DNA of 17,911 bases from Lachnospiraceae bacterium. Its GTDB lineage: Bacteria > Bacillota > Clostridia > Lachnospirales > Lachnospiraceae. The stretch is taken from positions 1 to 17,911 of the forward strand of contig CAAFTS010000184.1 in assembly GCA_900765975.1 (NCBI GenBank). The letters run 5' to 3'. Shown piece by piece: positions 9,373-16,945 of the stretch. The notes under the pieces were generated by a model, which was given only the letters and a program-made list of their open reading frames with translations, was not told the DNA's origin and did no database searches. Positions within the stretch are counted from its first letter, which is position 1. Each line of letters opens with the position of its first letter. The position numbers and the translations under genes were made by a program.

Positions 9373-10437
9373 TTAAACCTCCTCTTTTACTTTCTTTTTC
9401 ATTTTAAATCCCGAAAAATACTTTTCTCTCCAAGTAATTGCCTTTGGACTCCAATTATACAACATCATCACAATCAGCACGATCGCATAGATCAGCATAC
9501 GATAATCACTCAGTCCACGAAGCATTTCCGGAAGAATTGTCAAAACAATGGCTGCGATAATAGAGCCGCGGATATTTCCAATTCCTCCAAGCACTACAAA
9601 TACCAAGATCATGATAGACATATTATAACCGAAATTCTTTGGCTGTGCAGTCAATGTAGCAAGATTATGTGCATAAATCACACCGGCAACACCTGCCAGA
9701 GCCGCTGAAATCGAAAATGCCATCAGTTTATATTTTGTTACATTAATTCCCACTGACTCTGCCGCAATCCGATTATCACGAATTGCCATGATTGCACGAC
9801 CACTTCTGGAATGGATTAAATTCAATACAATAAACAACGTGATCAAAATCAGAATCACACCAATTGTAACTGTAGAGTCCTTCGGTGTTCCTGTAATTCC
9901 TTGAGGGCCATTTACAAGCACTACCCCATCCGGCTCCATATTTAGTGAAATCATATCCTTTGTAGAGAAATGAAATCCATTTTTATCTTTTCCTATAAAA
10001 AGAATGTTTACAATATTTTTGATAATCTCCCCAAATGCCAGAGTCACAATCGCAAGGTAATCTCCTTTCAGACGCAGTACCGGAATTCCAATCAATACTC
10101 CAAAAATCCCGGCAGATACTGCACCAATCAAAAGTGCAAAGAAGAAACGCAGCCCTGCCACCGGAATGACATCTACCATACATTTTGAGAAAAATGCGCT
10201 GGTAAATGCACCTACACACATAAATCCTGCGTGACCAAGGCTCAGCTCTCCGAGGATACCAACAGTAAGATTCAAAGATACTGCCAAAATCACATAGGCA
10301 CAGAGTGGAACCAAAAGCCCTTGCAGCAGACTGGAAACACTTCCGCTCATCACAAGCCCCTGCACTATGATGTAGAACACAATCACCATCAAATAGGTGA
10401 TCAGATTATTCTTCGTTGTTTTATTCATCTTTTTCAT
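9373..10437 (-). CDS. livM: Branched-chain amino acid ABC transporter permease LivM
   Basis: Integral membrane permease that pairs with LivH to form the translocation channel. The sequence is dominated by long hydrophobic helices, with the LivM blocks RLKGDYLAIVTLAFGEI and RAIMAIRDNRIAAESVGIN, the latter being the cytoplasmic loop that docks to the ATPases. The start given is the ATG at 10437 (354 residues), which has AGGTGG about 5 bases upstream. A GTG three codons earlier (10446), directly abutting the livH TAG, is an alternative with no clear ribosome binding site of its own. A Lys/Asn-rich N-terminal stretch precedes the first helix, and the C-terminus is a basic tail. Confidence 0.93.
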   Translation of the reverse strand: MKKMNKTTKNNLITYLMVIVFYIIVQGLVMSGSVSSLLQGLLVPLCAYVILAVSLNLTVGILGELSLGHAGFMCVGAFTSAFFSKCMVDVIPVAGLRFFFALLIGAVSAGIFGVLIGIPVLRLKGDYLAIVTLAFGEIIKNIVNILFIGKDKNGFHFSTKDMISLNMEPDGVVLVNGPQGITGTPKDSTVTIGVILILITLFIVLNLIHSRSGRAIMAIRDNRIAAESVGINVTKYKLMAFSISAALAGVAGVIYAHNLATLTAQPKNFGYNMSIMILVFVVLGGIGNIRGSIIAAIVLTILPEMLRGLSDYRMLIYAIVLIVMMLYNWSPKAITWREKYFSGFKMKKKVKEEV

Positions 10438-10446
10438 CTTTCCCAC

Positions 10447-11331
10447 CTACACTTTCTCTTGAATATTTTTACCGAAAATGCCGGCAGGTTTCACAAGCAG
10501 CACAATAATCAGCACACCAAACACAATCGCGTCTGCCATCTGTGAAGAAATATATGCTTTTCCGAAAATCTCAATAATTCCCAATAAAATACCGCCAATC
10601 ATTGCTCCCGGAATGGACCCGATCCCGCCAAACACTGCTGCTACAAACGCCTTGATACCCGGCATTGCTCCGGTATAAGGAGTCAGTGTCGGATAAGCAG
10701 AACATAAAAGAACACCTGCAATTGCCGCCAAGGCAGAGCCGATGGCAAATGTCAGCGCAATGGTTCCGTTTACATTGATTCCCATCAGCTGCGCCGCACC
10801 CTTGTCTTCGGATACTGCAAGCATTGCCTGACCCGCTTTGGACTTATTGATAAACAGGGACAACCCTATCATAATGACAATACATGCTAAGATTGTCATA
10901 ATTGTCTCACCGGAAATCGTTAATTTTCCGCCTGCCACTGTCAACGCCGGAATCGGTACAACAGATGCAAATGTCTTTGTATTTGCTCCGAATACCAACA
11001 ATGCAATATTCTGCAATAAATAACTAACTCCAATAGCTGTAATCAAAACTGCCAAAGGAGATGCCGCATTTCTAAGCGGTTTGTATGCAACTCTCTCAAT
11101 TAACATACCAAGTACTGTACAAAATACAACTGCAATCAAAACTGCCGCTGCCGGCGGAAGTCCCATGCCGGTCATAGCGGTCAACGCCACATAGGCGCCA
11201 ATCATAATGACATCACCATGTGCAAAGTTCAGCATCTTGGCAATTCCATATACCATTGTATAGCCCAAAGCAATAATCGCATATACGCTTCCCAGACTGA
11301 CACCATTAATTAAATAAGATACAAAACTCAT
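10447..11331 (-). CDS. livH: Branched-chain amino acid ABC transporter permease LivH
   Basis: Second permease of the importer, about 294 residues, almost wholly hydrophobic helices. Family blocks visible are GSVYAIIALGYTMVYGI and MLNFAHGDVIMIGAY near the N-terminus, and a docking loop around AVSEDKGAAQLMGIN. I place the start at the ATG at 11331, because AGGTGGGTGG lies just upstream and LivH proteins normally begin close to this MSFVSYLINGVSLG segment. The open frame reaches an ATG at 11352, but that start lacks a ribosome binding site. A gap of 79 bases with a hairpin separates it from livJ, while its stop abuts livM. Confidence 0.94.
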   Translation of the reverse strand: MSFVSYLINGVSLGSVYAIIALGYTMVYGIAKMLNFAHGDVIMIGAYVALTAMTGMGLPPAAAVLIAVVFCTVLGMLIERVAYKPLRNAASPLAVLITAIGVSYLLQNIALLVFGANTKTFASVVPIPALTVAGGKLTISGETIMTILACIVIMIGLSLFINKSKAGQAMLAVSEDKGAAQLMGINVNGTIALTFAIGSALAAIAGVLLCSAYPTLTPYTGAMPGIKAFVAAVFGGIGSIPGAMIGGILLGIIEIFGKAYISSQMADAIVFGVLIIVLLVKPAGIFGKNIQEKV

Positions 11332-11375
11332 ATCCACCCACCTGTCTCTCATTTTTTCAACAAATTTGCAAAGAA

Positions 11376-11395
11376 GGTTATCCTGAAAGATAACC
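11376..11395. terminator. Intercistronic hairpin between livJ and livH
   Basis: A perfect 7-bp stem GGTTATC/GATAACC with a 6-base loop, extended by G-U pairs on the minus strand to about 9 bp and followed there by TTCTTTG. It lies some 15 bases past the livJ stop and about 45 bases before the chosen livH ATG. It has no strong U-run, so it is better read as a leaky attenuator or as an RNA-stabilising 3' end for livJ. Either would let the binding protein be made in excess over the membrane parts, as is common in ABC operons. Confidence 0.55.
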
Positions 11396-11410
11396 CCCTG
11401 CCATTCTTAG

Positions 11411-12580
11411 TTATTCGACTACTGTATATTCTCCATTTTCAATCTTAACAACCATAGGCTCTTTGCTTGGCTCTCCGCTTGCTTCCCATGTCAGATTTTT
11501 CGCTGTCACACCATTAATCGTAATCTCTGTCATTGCGCCCTTCAATGCATCACAGATATCAGAAGCGCTCATATCTGGTGTTACCTCTGCCTTTTCCATC
11601 GCTGCTTTCAATGCATAAACCCCATCATAAGCATCTGCCGCAAACTGAATCGGTGTATGACCAAACTCTTCTTCAAAGTTCTTAACAAATTCTACAACCA
11701 TTTCATCTGTAGAGGTAGGTGTAAATGGACTTAAGAACATCAAATTCTGTGCATTTGCCGGATCAAAACCATCAACCCCAAGAATACCGTCCATACCGTC
11801 ACATCCGAAGAAGATTGGTGCATAATTCATACCTGCCGCCTGCTGAAGTACTAACGCCGCCTCTGAATAATAGAATGGCAGGAATACCAGCTCAGCGCCC
11901 GCATCTTTTGCTTTCTGAAGCTGTACAGAAAAGTCTGTCTTACTCTCTGCTGTAAATGCCTCTGCTGCTACAATATCCAGCCCATCTTTCTTTGCCTCTG
12001 CAGCAAATGAATTATAAACTCCTGTAGAATAAACATCTGAGCTATCGTAAATCACAGCCACTTTCTTAGCCAGTGCATTGTCGCTGATATATTTTGCACA
12101 TTCCAGCCCCTGCATCGGATCTGAAAAACATACGCGAAATGCATTGTCATACTGCACACACTCTACTGCTGTACCTGAAGGTGTTAGTAAGAACATATTG
12201 TCTGCCTGCGCTTCATTACTAACGGCTACACATGGAGCTGAAGTTACGGTTCCAAGCAGCGCTTGCATTCCCCAGTCTTTTAAAGTATTATAAGCATTCA
12301 CTGCCTTCTCTGGATCATTCTCATCATCTTGGAAATTAAATTCAATCTTTACTCCATTAATTCCGCCTGCTTCGTTGATTTCATTTATGGCAAGTTCTGC
12401 TCCATTTTTTACAGCCTCACCATATATAGCTGCGGCGCCGGTCACCGGTCCGATAGAACCAATCTTAAATACATCCGCTCCGCCTTCCGACTTCTTATCA
12501 GTTCCACCGCATCCTGCTAACATCCCCACTGTCATCACAGTAACCACTGCTGCTGACATTATTTTTTTCCATTGTTTCAT
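11411..12580 (-). CDS. livJ: Branched-chain amino acid ABC transporter substrate-binding lipoprotein LivJ
   Basis: Extracellular solute-binding protein of the HAAT family (periplasmic-binding fold type I), tethered to the membrane as a lipoprotein. The N-terminus has a Lys-rich region, a hydrophobic core (AAVVTVMTVGM) and the lipobox LAGC, giving a modified Cys24 with the start used here. The mature part begins with FKIGSIGPVTGAAAIYGE, the usual ligand-binding opening, followed by AINEINEAGGI. The start is ambiguous. An ATG at 12580 lies 10 bases after GGGAGG, while an in-frame TTG two codons earlier (12586) lies only 4 bases after it; I prefer the ATG, giving about 389 residues. It is the first gene of the liv operon, under a near-consensus promoter. 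Confidence 0.93.
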   Translation of the reverse strand: MKQWKKIMSAAVVTVMTVGMLAGCGGTDKKSEGGADVFKIGSIGPVTGAAAIYGEAVKNGAELAINEINEAGGINGVKIEFNFQDDENDPEKAVNAYNTLKDWGMQALLGTVTSAPCVAVSNEAQADNMFLLTPSGTAVECVQYDNAFRVCFSDPMQGLECAKYISDNALAKKVAVIYDSSDVYSTGVYNSFAAEAKKDGLDIVAAEAFTAESKTDFSVQLQKAKDAGAELVFLPFYYSEAALVLQQAAGMNYAPIFFGCDGMDGILGVDGFDPANAQNLMFLSPFTPTSTDEMVVEFVKNFEEEFGHTPIQFAADAYDGVYALKAAMEKAEVTPDMSASDICDALKGAMTEITINGVTAKNLTWEASGEPSKEPMVVKIENGEYTVVE

Positions 12581-12603
12581 ATTCAATCATCCTCCCAAGT
12601 TAT

Positions 12604-12629
12604 GAATTACAGAGTGTACTCTGTAATTT
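12604..12629. promoter_or_regulatory. Hairpin or operator at the livJ transcription start
   Basis: A perfect 9-bp inverted repeat, ATTACAGAG/CTCTGTAAT, with a 4-base centre (12615-12618), extended by one A-T pair. On the minus strand it occupies roughly +4 to +29 of the predicted livJ transcript and ends a few bases before the GGGAGG ribosome binding site. It could be a repressor operator overlapping the start of transcription, or a 5' stem protecting the mRNA. Followed by T6 on the plus strand, it could also stop antisense transcription. No known regulator site was recognised. Confidence 0.6.
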
Positions 12630-12639
12630 CTTTTTTGAA

Positions 12640-12668
12640 ATAATATCGTGCATCTTATATTTTGTCAA
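12640..12668 (-). promoter_or_regulatory. Strong sigma-A promoter of the liv operon
   Basis: On the minus strand, TTGACA (12663-12668, a perfect -35), a 17-base spacer and TATTAT (12640-12645) give a near-consensus promoter. Transcription should begin near 12633, leaving a leader of about 50 bases, too short for a T-box or other large riboswitch. Upstream sequence is very AT-rich and contains two tandem repeats. A promoter this strong probably needs a repressor for control. Confidence 0.8.
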
Positions 12669-12685
12669 GTATTTCGACATATAGC

Positions 12686-12725
12686 ATTAAATTTAATCAA
12701 GAAATATTAAATTTAATCAAGAAAA
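12686..12725. repeat. Two tandem 20-base AT-rich repeats upstream of the liv promoter
   Basis: Bases 12686-12705 and 12706-12725 agree at 19 of 20 positions. Each contains the perfect palindrome ATTAAATTTAAT followed by CAAGAA. They lie about 18 bases upstream of the livJ -35 box and are spaced two helical turns apart. The second copy runs into the left arm of the flavodiiron-gene terminator. They may be paired regulator sites or an UP-like element; an effect of simple AT richness cannot be ruled out. Confidence 0.7.
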
Positions 12726-12769
12726 GAAGGCTTACAATGCTTTTCCTGCATTCCAAGCCTTCTTTTCTT
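12719..12769. terminator. Strong hairpin terminator after the flavodiiron gene
   Basis: A perfect 15-bp stem (12719-12733 with 12755-12769, arms AAGAAAAGAAGGCTT and its complement) carries a 2x2 internal loop and a further 5-bp stem (AATGC/GCATT) around a 7-base loop. It begins 30 bases after the flavodiiron stop codon. T-rich arms on both sides suggest it works in both directions. It isolates the asnB-flavodiiron unit from the liv operon. Confidence 0.88.
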
Positions 12770-12798
12770 ATCTTCTATACTATTTTGTACTTTTTTTC

Positions 12799-14592
12799 CT
12801 ATCCAATCGGTTCAAAATCAGCCACACCATGCTTACAAAGCGGACAAATATAATCATCCGGAAGGACATCTCCCTCATAAATATATCCACAAACTTTGCA
12901 TACAAAACCTTTTTTGCCTTCTGTCTGTGGTTTTGGTTTTACATTGTTCTGATAATAGGTGTATGTCATCGTGTCTTTATCGTTCATTACACGAGCCTCT
13001 GTTACTGTACAAATAAACATACCATGTGTATCTAGGTCTACATACTGCTCTACTTTCAGAGACATAAATGCATTGATATATTTTGGAAGAAATACCAAAC
13101 CGTTATCAGAACGCAATACTTCCTGTCCTGCAAACTTATCCACCTGACGTCCGCTCTGGAAACCAAACCGCTCAAATACACTAAACGGAGCTTCTACTGA
13201 CAGACAGTTTACATTCAGCACACCTGTCTGTTTGATTACATGGTGAGAATAATTTGCCTTATTAATATTTACAGCCACACGATTCGGGGTATCTGTCAAC
13301 TGTGAAACTGTATTCACAATCAGTCCATTGTCTCTTGTGCCATCGTTGGATGTTACAACATACAGACCATATCCGATTCGGAACAAAGCTGTCATGTCGT
13401 TCTTATTTGCAGTTTCATTGGACTGTGCAACATATTCTTTACAAAGTTCTTCTGCCATTCCCTCAATCTGCTCCATATTTTCATCACTCAATGAAGACAT
13501 GATCTTCACTTCATTATGAAGCCATGTAATATCTTTGCTCTTCTCAAACAATCCCTTCATAGTACGAAGAGCCATTGGAGCCCAAGAACCGTTCTCAATC
13601 AGACCAATGGTACGTTTCTGATAATTCCGTTCTGTCAAATGCTCAATAAATGTTTTCATAAATGGGAAAATATCTGCATTGTATGTGGTTGTTGCCAAAA
13701 CCAGCTTTCCGTACCGGAATGCATCTTCTACAGCCTCTGACATATCGTCGCGGGCAAGATCATGTGTTATAACTTTCGGGCATCCTTTTTCTTTTAATTT
13801 ATTTGCAAGAATCTCTACTGCTTTTTTTGTATTTCCATATACAGAAGTATATGCAATCATCACGCCTTCTGTCTCTACTGCATAAGAAGACCAAATATTA
13901 TATTTCTCAATATAATGTGCAAGATTTTCCTTCAACACCGGTCCATGCAGCGGGCAAATAATCTGAATATCCAATGTAGCTGCAATTTTCAACAGATTCT
14001 GTACCTGCATACCGTACTTTCCTACAATTCCGATATAGTAACGGCGTGCCTCGCAATCCCAGTCTTCCTCTACATCCAATGCACCGAATTTACCAAATCC
14101 ATCTGCAGAGAAGAGCACCTTGTCTGTACTGTCATAAGTAACCATTACTTCCGGCCAGTGTACCATCGGTGCAAATACAAATGTCAGCTCATGCTTTCCA
14201 AGAGAAAGTGTCTCTGTATTCTTGACCTCAACCTTTCTTCCTTCAAAATCCATTTTGCGGAAGAAATTCTGCATCATTGTAAATGTCTTCACATTTGCAA
14301 CAATCTTTGTCTCCGGATAGATTTTCATAAAATTCTCAATATTAGCAGAGTGATCCGGCTCCATATGCTGAATGATCAAATAGTCCGGTTTGGCACCTGC
14401 CAATGCCTTTTCCAAATTATCCAGCCACTCATGAGTAAATTTGGCATCTACAGTATCTACTACTGCAATTTTTTCATCTTTGATCACATAAGAATTGTAT
14501 GCCATTCCATTCGGCACAACATACTGGCCCTCAAATAAATCAACCTTGTGATCATTCACACCTACATAAAGAATGTCGTTTGTAATCTGCAT
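12799..14592 (-). CDS. Flavodiiron NO/O2 reductase fused to flavin reductase and rubredoxin (FprA-like)
   Basis: A cytoplasmic detoxifying enzyme that reduces O2 to water or NO to N2O with electrons from reduced pyridine nucleotide. Four domains are visible in 597 residues. The first (1-245) is a metallo-beta-lactamase-like domain with the diiron ligand set H76-x-E78-x-D80-H81, H145, D164 and H216. Next is a flavodoxin domain with FMN loop TSVYGNT (249-255), then a flavin-reductase-like domain (about 400-545). Last is a short C-terminal rubredoxin with C565-x2-C568-G and C583-P-x-C586. In Moorella thermoacetica the last two parts form a separate partner, Hrb; here everything is in one chain, suggesting a self-sufficient NAD(P)H-driven enzyme. 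The D164-H216 segment looks about ten residues shorter than in classical FprA/ROO. It lies 40 bases after asnB with only a weak ribosome binding site (GTGAG) and no visible promoter. Confidence 0.94.
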   Translation of the reverse strand: MQITNDILYVGVNDHKVDLFEGQYVVPNGMAYNSYVIKDEKIAVVDTVDAKFTHEWLDNLEKALAGAKPDYLIIQHMEPDHSANIENFMKIYPETKIVANVKTFTMMQNFFRKMDFEGRKVEVKNTETLSLGKHELTFVFAPMVHWPEVMVTYDSTDKVLFSADGFGKFGALDVEEDWDCEARRYYIGIVGKYGMQVQNLLKIAATLDIQIICPLHGPVLKENLAHYIEKYNIWSSYAVETEGVMIAYTSVYGNTKKAVEILANKLKEKGCPKVITHDLARDDMSEAVEDAFRYGKLVLATTTYNADIFPFMKTFIEHLTERNYQKRTIGLIENGSWAPMALRTMKGLFEKSKDITWLHNEVKIMSSLSDENMEQIEGMAEELCKEYVAQSNETANKNDMTALFRIGYGLYVVTSNDGTRDNGLIVNTVSQLTDTPNRVAVNINKANYSHHVIKQTGVLNVNCLSVEAPFSVFERFGFQSGRQVDKFAGQEVLRSDNGLVFLPKYINAFMSLKVEQYVDLDTHGMFICTVTEARVMNDKDTMTYTYYQNNVKPKPQTEGKKGFVCKVCGYIYEGDVLPDDYICPLCKHGVADFEPIG

Positions 14593-14632
14593 GATTCTTT
14601 GCTCACTTTCTTTTTTATATTTTTTATTTCAT

Positions 14633-16171
14633 TTACCGTTTGATAAAGTATTCTTCATACCATACGAGGAATGTATAAATGGTCCAGACCTTTCTCCAAT
14701 TGTCAGAATTACCGCCCACATACTCATCAAAAATCGCATTGATTTCATCCACATTGAAGAACTTCTCTGCATAATCGCTGTGGAACTTTTCTCTGACATC
14801 TCCATTGTATCTGTCGTCTGCCATCCAGATTCGAATCGGAACAATAAATCCGAGTTTCTTACGAAATGCAATTTCCTCCGGCAGTACATTGGCGGCCGCA
14901 GTACGGAAAGCCACCTTATTCTGCTCTTCATTCACTTTGTATCTGGAAGGCATTCTAGATGCAATGTCAAAGATCCGGCGGTCTGTCAGAGGCATCCGCA
15001 CTTCCAAGCCTGCTGCAAGACTCATCTTATCTACATTCAGATAAATATCTCCCTCCAGCCAAATCTGTATATCCACATCAGACATCTTTGTCAGCGGGTC
15101 TAAGCCCTCTGTCTCTTCATAAATCGGAGCAGCAATTTCAATCGGAAGTACATCCGGATCATAATGTTTCAGAATCCGCTGCTTTTCCTCTTCCTTCATA
15201 ATGTTTGTATTTCCTACATAGAAGGTCTTCAAATTCTCTCCATACCGTTCTGCATTGCGATACATATTATATCCACCGAAGAATTCATCAGATCCTTCTC
15301 CGGAATAACAGATCTTTGTATGCTCCGCAGTTGCCTTACATCCAAGCGCAAATGCAATGGCAGAGGCATCTCCCAGCGGCTGTTCCATATGATACATTAC
15401 CCATGGCACAATCTCAAAATATTCTTCCGGAGTAATCCTGCATCTGTGATTCTCTCTCTTCAATAAATCTGCTGTCTCTTTTGCCATGCCAGACTCATCA
15501 AAGCGTTCCTCATCATAACCGCAGGAATCCGTCGCCTCAACATCAGATACTGCCACCACATAGGAAGAATCCACACCTCCGGACAAAAATGCCTCTGCAT
15601 ACTCGTCCTTCGCTCGCAGCTCCGGCATAATCTCCTGAACCGTTGTATGGATTTCTTCTGCCCAATCTTCCAAAGACTTGCTTTCATCCGGATGAAATTC
15701 CGGTTTCCAGTAACGTACAATCTCCATTTTCCCATTCTGCCATACCAGATACCGTCCCGGAAGTAATTTCTTCAATCCCCGGAAAAAGGTATCCTCTCCG
15801 GCAACATAGGTCAGACTCAGATAAATCTGCAGCATCTCCTCATTCAATTCTTTTACAAAGCCCGGCTGTTCTATAATCTGCCGAATCGTTGTTCCATAGA
15901 GCAGATCCCCCTCTGCTGTTTCATAATAATAAAACGGCTTTGTTCCAAACTGGTCTCGCAGACAAAACAGTTTCTTCTCTTGATCATCCCACAATGCAAA
16001 TGCAAACATACCATGCATATGGTCAGCCATCTCATAGCCCCATGTCTCGTATGCCTTCACAAGAATCGCCTCTTCCCGCTCTTCTCTCGGCAAATCCAAC
16101 GCAATTTCCAGACGCTCGCAAAGTTCTTCCCAATTGCGAATGTGTCCTCTGTATTCCTGCACTTTTATCAT
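14633..16171 (-). CDS. asnB: Asparagine synthase-like protein lacking the glutaminase front (ammonia-dependent?)
   Basis: Class B asparagine synthetases make asparagine from aspartate, ATP and glutamine. The synthetase half is complete: P-loop SGGVDSS (197-203), YSGEGSDEFFGGY (289-301) and DKMSLAAGLEVRMPL (381-395). The N-terminus is not. The protein is 512 residues against the usual 550-620. It starts at the segment matching the NGEIYN block, so about 70 residues are absent, including the catalytic Cys and the HRGPD loop. The NGE positions read RGH, and the usual SD(C/A)E glutamine-binding site is also unmatched. The ATG has GAGAGG 8 bases upstream, an in-frame TAA lies about 30 bases before it, and only 117 bases separate it from the next gene. 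The shortening is therefore real in this sequence. It could be an ammonia-using asparagine synthetase or an amide-forming enzyme of another kind, as with the beta-lactam synthetases that lost the same Cys. Confidence 0.85.
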   Translation of the reverse strand: MIKVQEYRGHIRNWEELCERLEIALDLPREEREEAILVKAYETWGYEMADHMHGMFAFALWDDQEKKLFCLRDQFGTKPFYYYETAEGDLLYGTTIRQIIEQPGFVKELNEEMLQIYLSLTYVAGEDTFFRGLKKLLPGRYLVWQNGKMEIVRYWKPEFHPDESKSLEDWAEEIHTTVQEIMPELRAKDEYAEAFLSGGVDSSYVVAVSDVEATDSCGYDEERFDESGMAKETADLLKRENHRCRITPEEYFEIVPWVMYHMEQPLGDASAIAFALGCKATAEHTKICYSGEGSDEFFGGYNMYRNAERYGENLKTFYVGNTNIMKEEEKQRILKHYDPDVLPIEIAAPIYEETEGLDPLTKMSDVDIQIWLEGDIYLNVDKMSLAAGLEVRMPLTDRRIFDIASRMPSRYKVNEEQNKVAFRTAAANVLPEEIAFRKKLGFIVPIRIWMADDRYNGDVREKFHSDYAEKFFNVDEINAIFDEYVGGNSDNWRKVWTIYTFLVWYEEYFIKR

Positions 16172-16252
16172 CAGTGTATCCTCTCTTATAACGAAATCAT
16201 TTCCTTAGTTTCTAAGTACCTTGTCATAAGAATAACAAAGACTCCTTTCGTC

Positions 16253-16281
16253 ATTATAAAACAATTTTCCTATAATAACAA
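16253..16281 (-). promoter_or_regulatory. Strong sigma-A promoter for asnB-flavodiiron unit
   Basis: On the minus strand, TTGTTA (16276-16281), a 17-base spacer and the perfect -10 TATAAT (16253-16258) lie about 80 bases before the asnB ATG. Start of transcription is expected near 16246, leaving a leader of about 75 bases that includes a small 5-bp hairpin (CTTAG/CTAAG). A weak 6-bp inverted repeat TTTCCT/AGGAAA overlaps the -35 box and may act either as a poor terminator for the flavoprotein gene upstream or as a binding site. Confidence 0.75.
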
Positions 16282-16288
16282 GGAAATG

Positions 16289-16909
16289 TTAGCGAATATA
16301 ACTCGTCTTATACACACGTTCTGTCTCCGGAAGTGCAACGCCCTTTTCTCTTCCCGCCTCAAAACATTTTAGCATCCAAGCCATATTTCTCGCCAGATTC
16401 CGCATTGTCTGCAATCCCTCAGCATCTTGTGCCGCTTCACCTTTCGCTGCTCCATGCACATTGTTCCAATACGTAGAACCGACAACCGGCATCTGAGAGA
16501 TTCCAAAATACTTATTCAGCACATCGAAAGATGCTGTCGTCCCCCCGCGTCTTGCCACTGCAACAGACGCCCCCGGCTTAAAGGAAAACGCCCTGCCACT
16601 GCTGTAAAATACCCGATCCAGAAACGCTTGGATGCGTCCGCTTGGATGTGCATAATAAACCGGAGTTCCAAAGACAAATCCATCCGCCTCTTTTGCTTTT
16701 GCAATAAATGCATTTACCTTGTCATCCGTAAAGGTACAGCCATTCTCTGTACACTGTCCACATCCGATGCAATCCCGCACCGGCTCAGCACCTATCTGGA
16801 AAATCTCATATTCGATTCCTTCGTTTTCCAATTGTTTTCCAATTTCCTCCAACGCCGTATATGTATTTCCCTTCGCATTTGCACTTCCATTTAACATCAA
16901 TACTTTCAT
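16289..16909 (-). CDS. Iron-sulfur flavoprotein / NADPH-dependent FMN reductase family protein
   Basis: A 206-residue flavodoxin-fold protein. The N-terminal phosphate loop LNGSANAKGNT (6-16) binds FMN, and GTPVYYAHPSGRIQAFLDR (81-99) is the second FMN-contact block of the family. Between them lies a compact cysteine motif, Cys47-x2-Cys50-x2-Cys53-x4-Cys58, which in archaeal and clostridial iron-sulfur flavoproteins holds a 4Fe-4S cluster. Such proteins pass electrons in anaerobes and are linked to oxygen or peroxide stress, but the substrate of this one is not known. The ATG follows GGAGG by 9 bases. It starts 36 bases after the HAD gene with no terminator, so the two probably share a transcript. 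It lies just upstream of the flavodiiron unit, a possible redox neighbourhood. Confidence 0.88.
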   Translation of the reverse strand: MKVLMLNGSANAKGNTYTALEEIGKQLENEGIEYEIFQIGAEPVRDCIGCGQCTENGCTFTDDKVNAFIAKAKEADGFVFGTPVYYAHPSGRIQAFLDRVFYSSGRAFSFKPGASVAVARRGGTTASFDVLNKYFGISQMPVVGSTYWNNVHGAAKGEAAQDAEGLQTMRNLARNMAWMLKCFEAGREKGVALPETERVYKTSYIR

Positions 16910-16945
16910 TTTCTCTTGCCTCCATCCTGCTTTCTCTTTAAACTG

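Noticed and set aside
12686..12725. Tandem repeats considered as a CRISPR remnant
   Set aside because: Only two directly adjacent copies with no spacer, very AT-rich, and no cas gene in the window.
13915..14538. A 207-codon plus-strand frame opposite the flavodiiron gene
   Set aside because: Antisense to a well-supported gene with intact metal-binding motifs. The product has unnatural Cys/His-rich composition and no recognisable family features.
14633..16171. Frameshift or missed upstream exon-like N-terminus for the asparagine synthase
   Set aside because: Only 117 bases lie upstream, an in-frame TAA occurs close before the start, and none of those bases encode the MCGI or HRGPD blocks, so the missing part is not nearby.
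16195..16206. A four-codon leader frame (ATG ATT TCG TTA TAA) before asnB as a possible attenuator peptide
   Set aside because: The AAGGAA ahead of it is too close to the ATG for good translation. The peptide has no run of asparagine or other regulatory codons, and no alternative terminator hairpin is visible.
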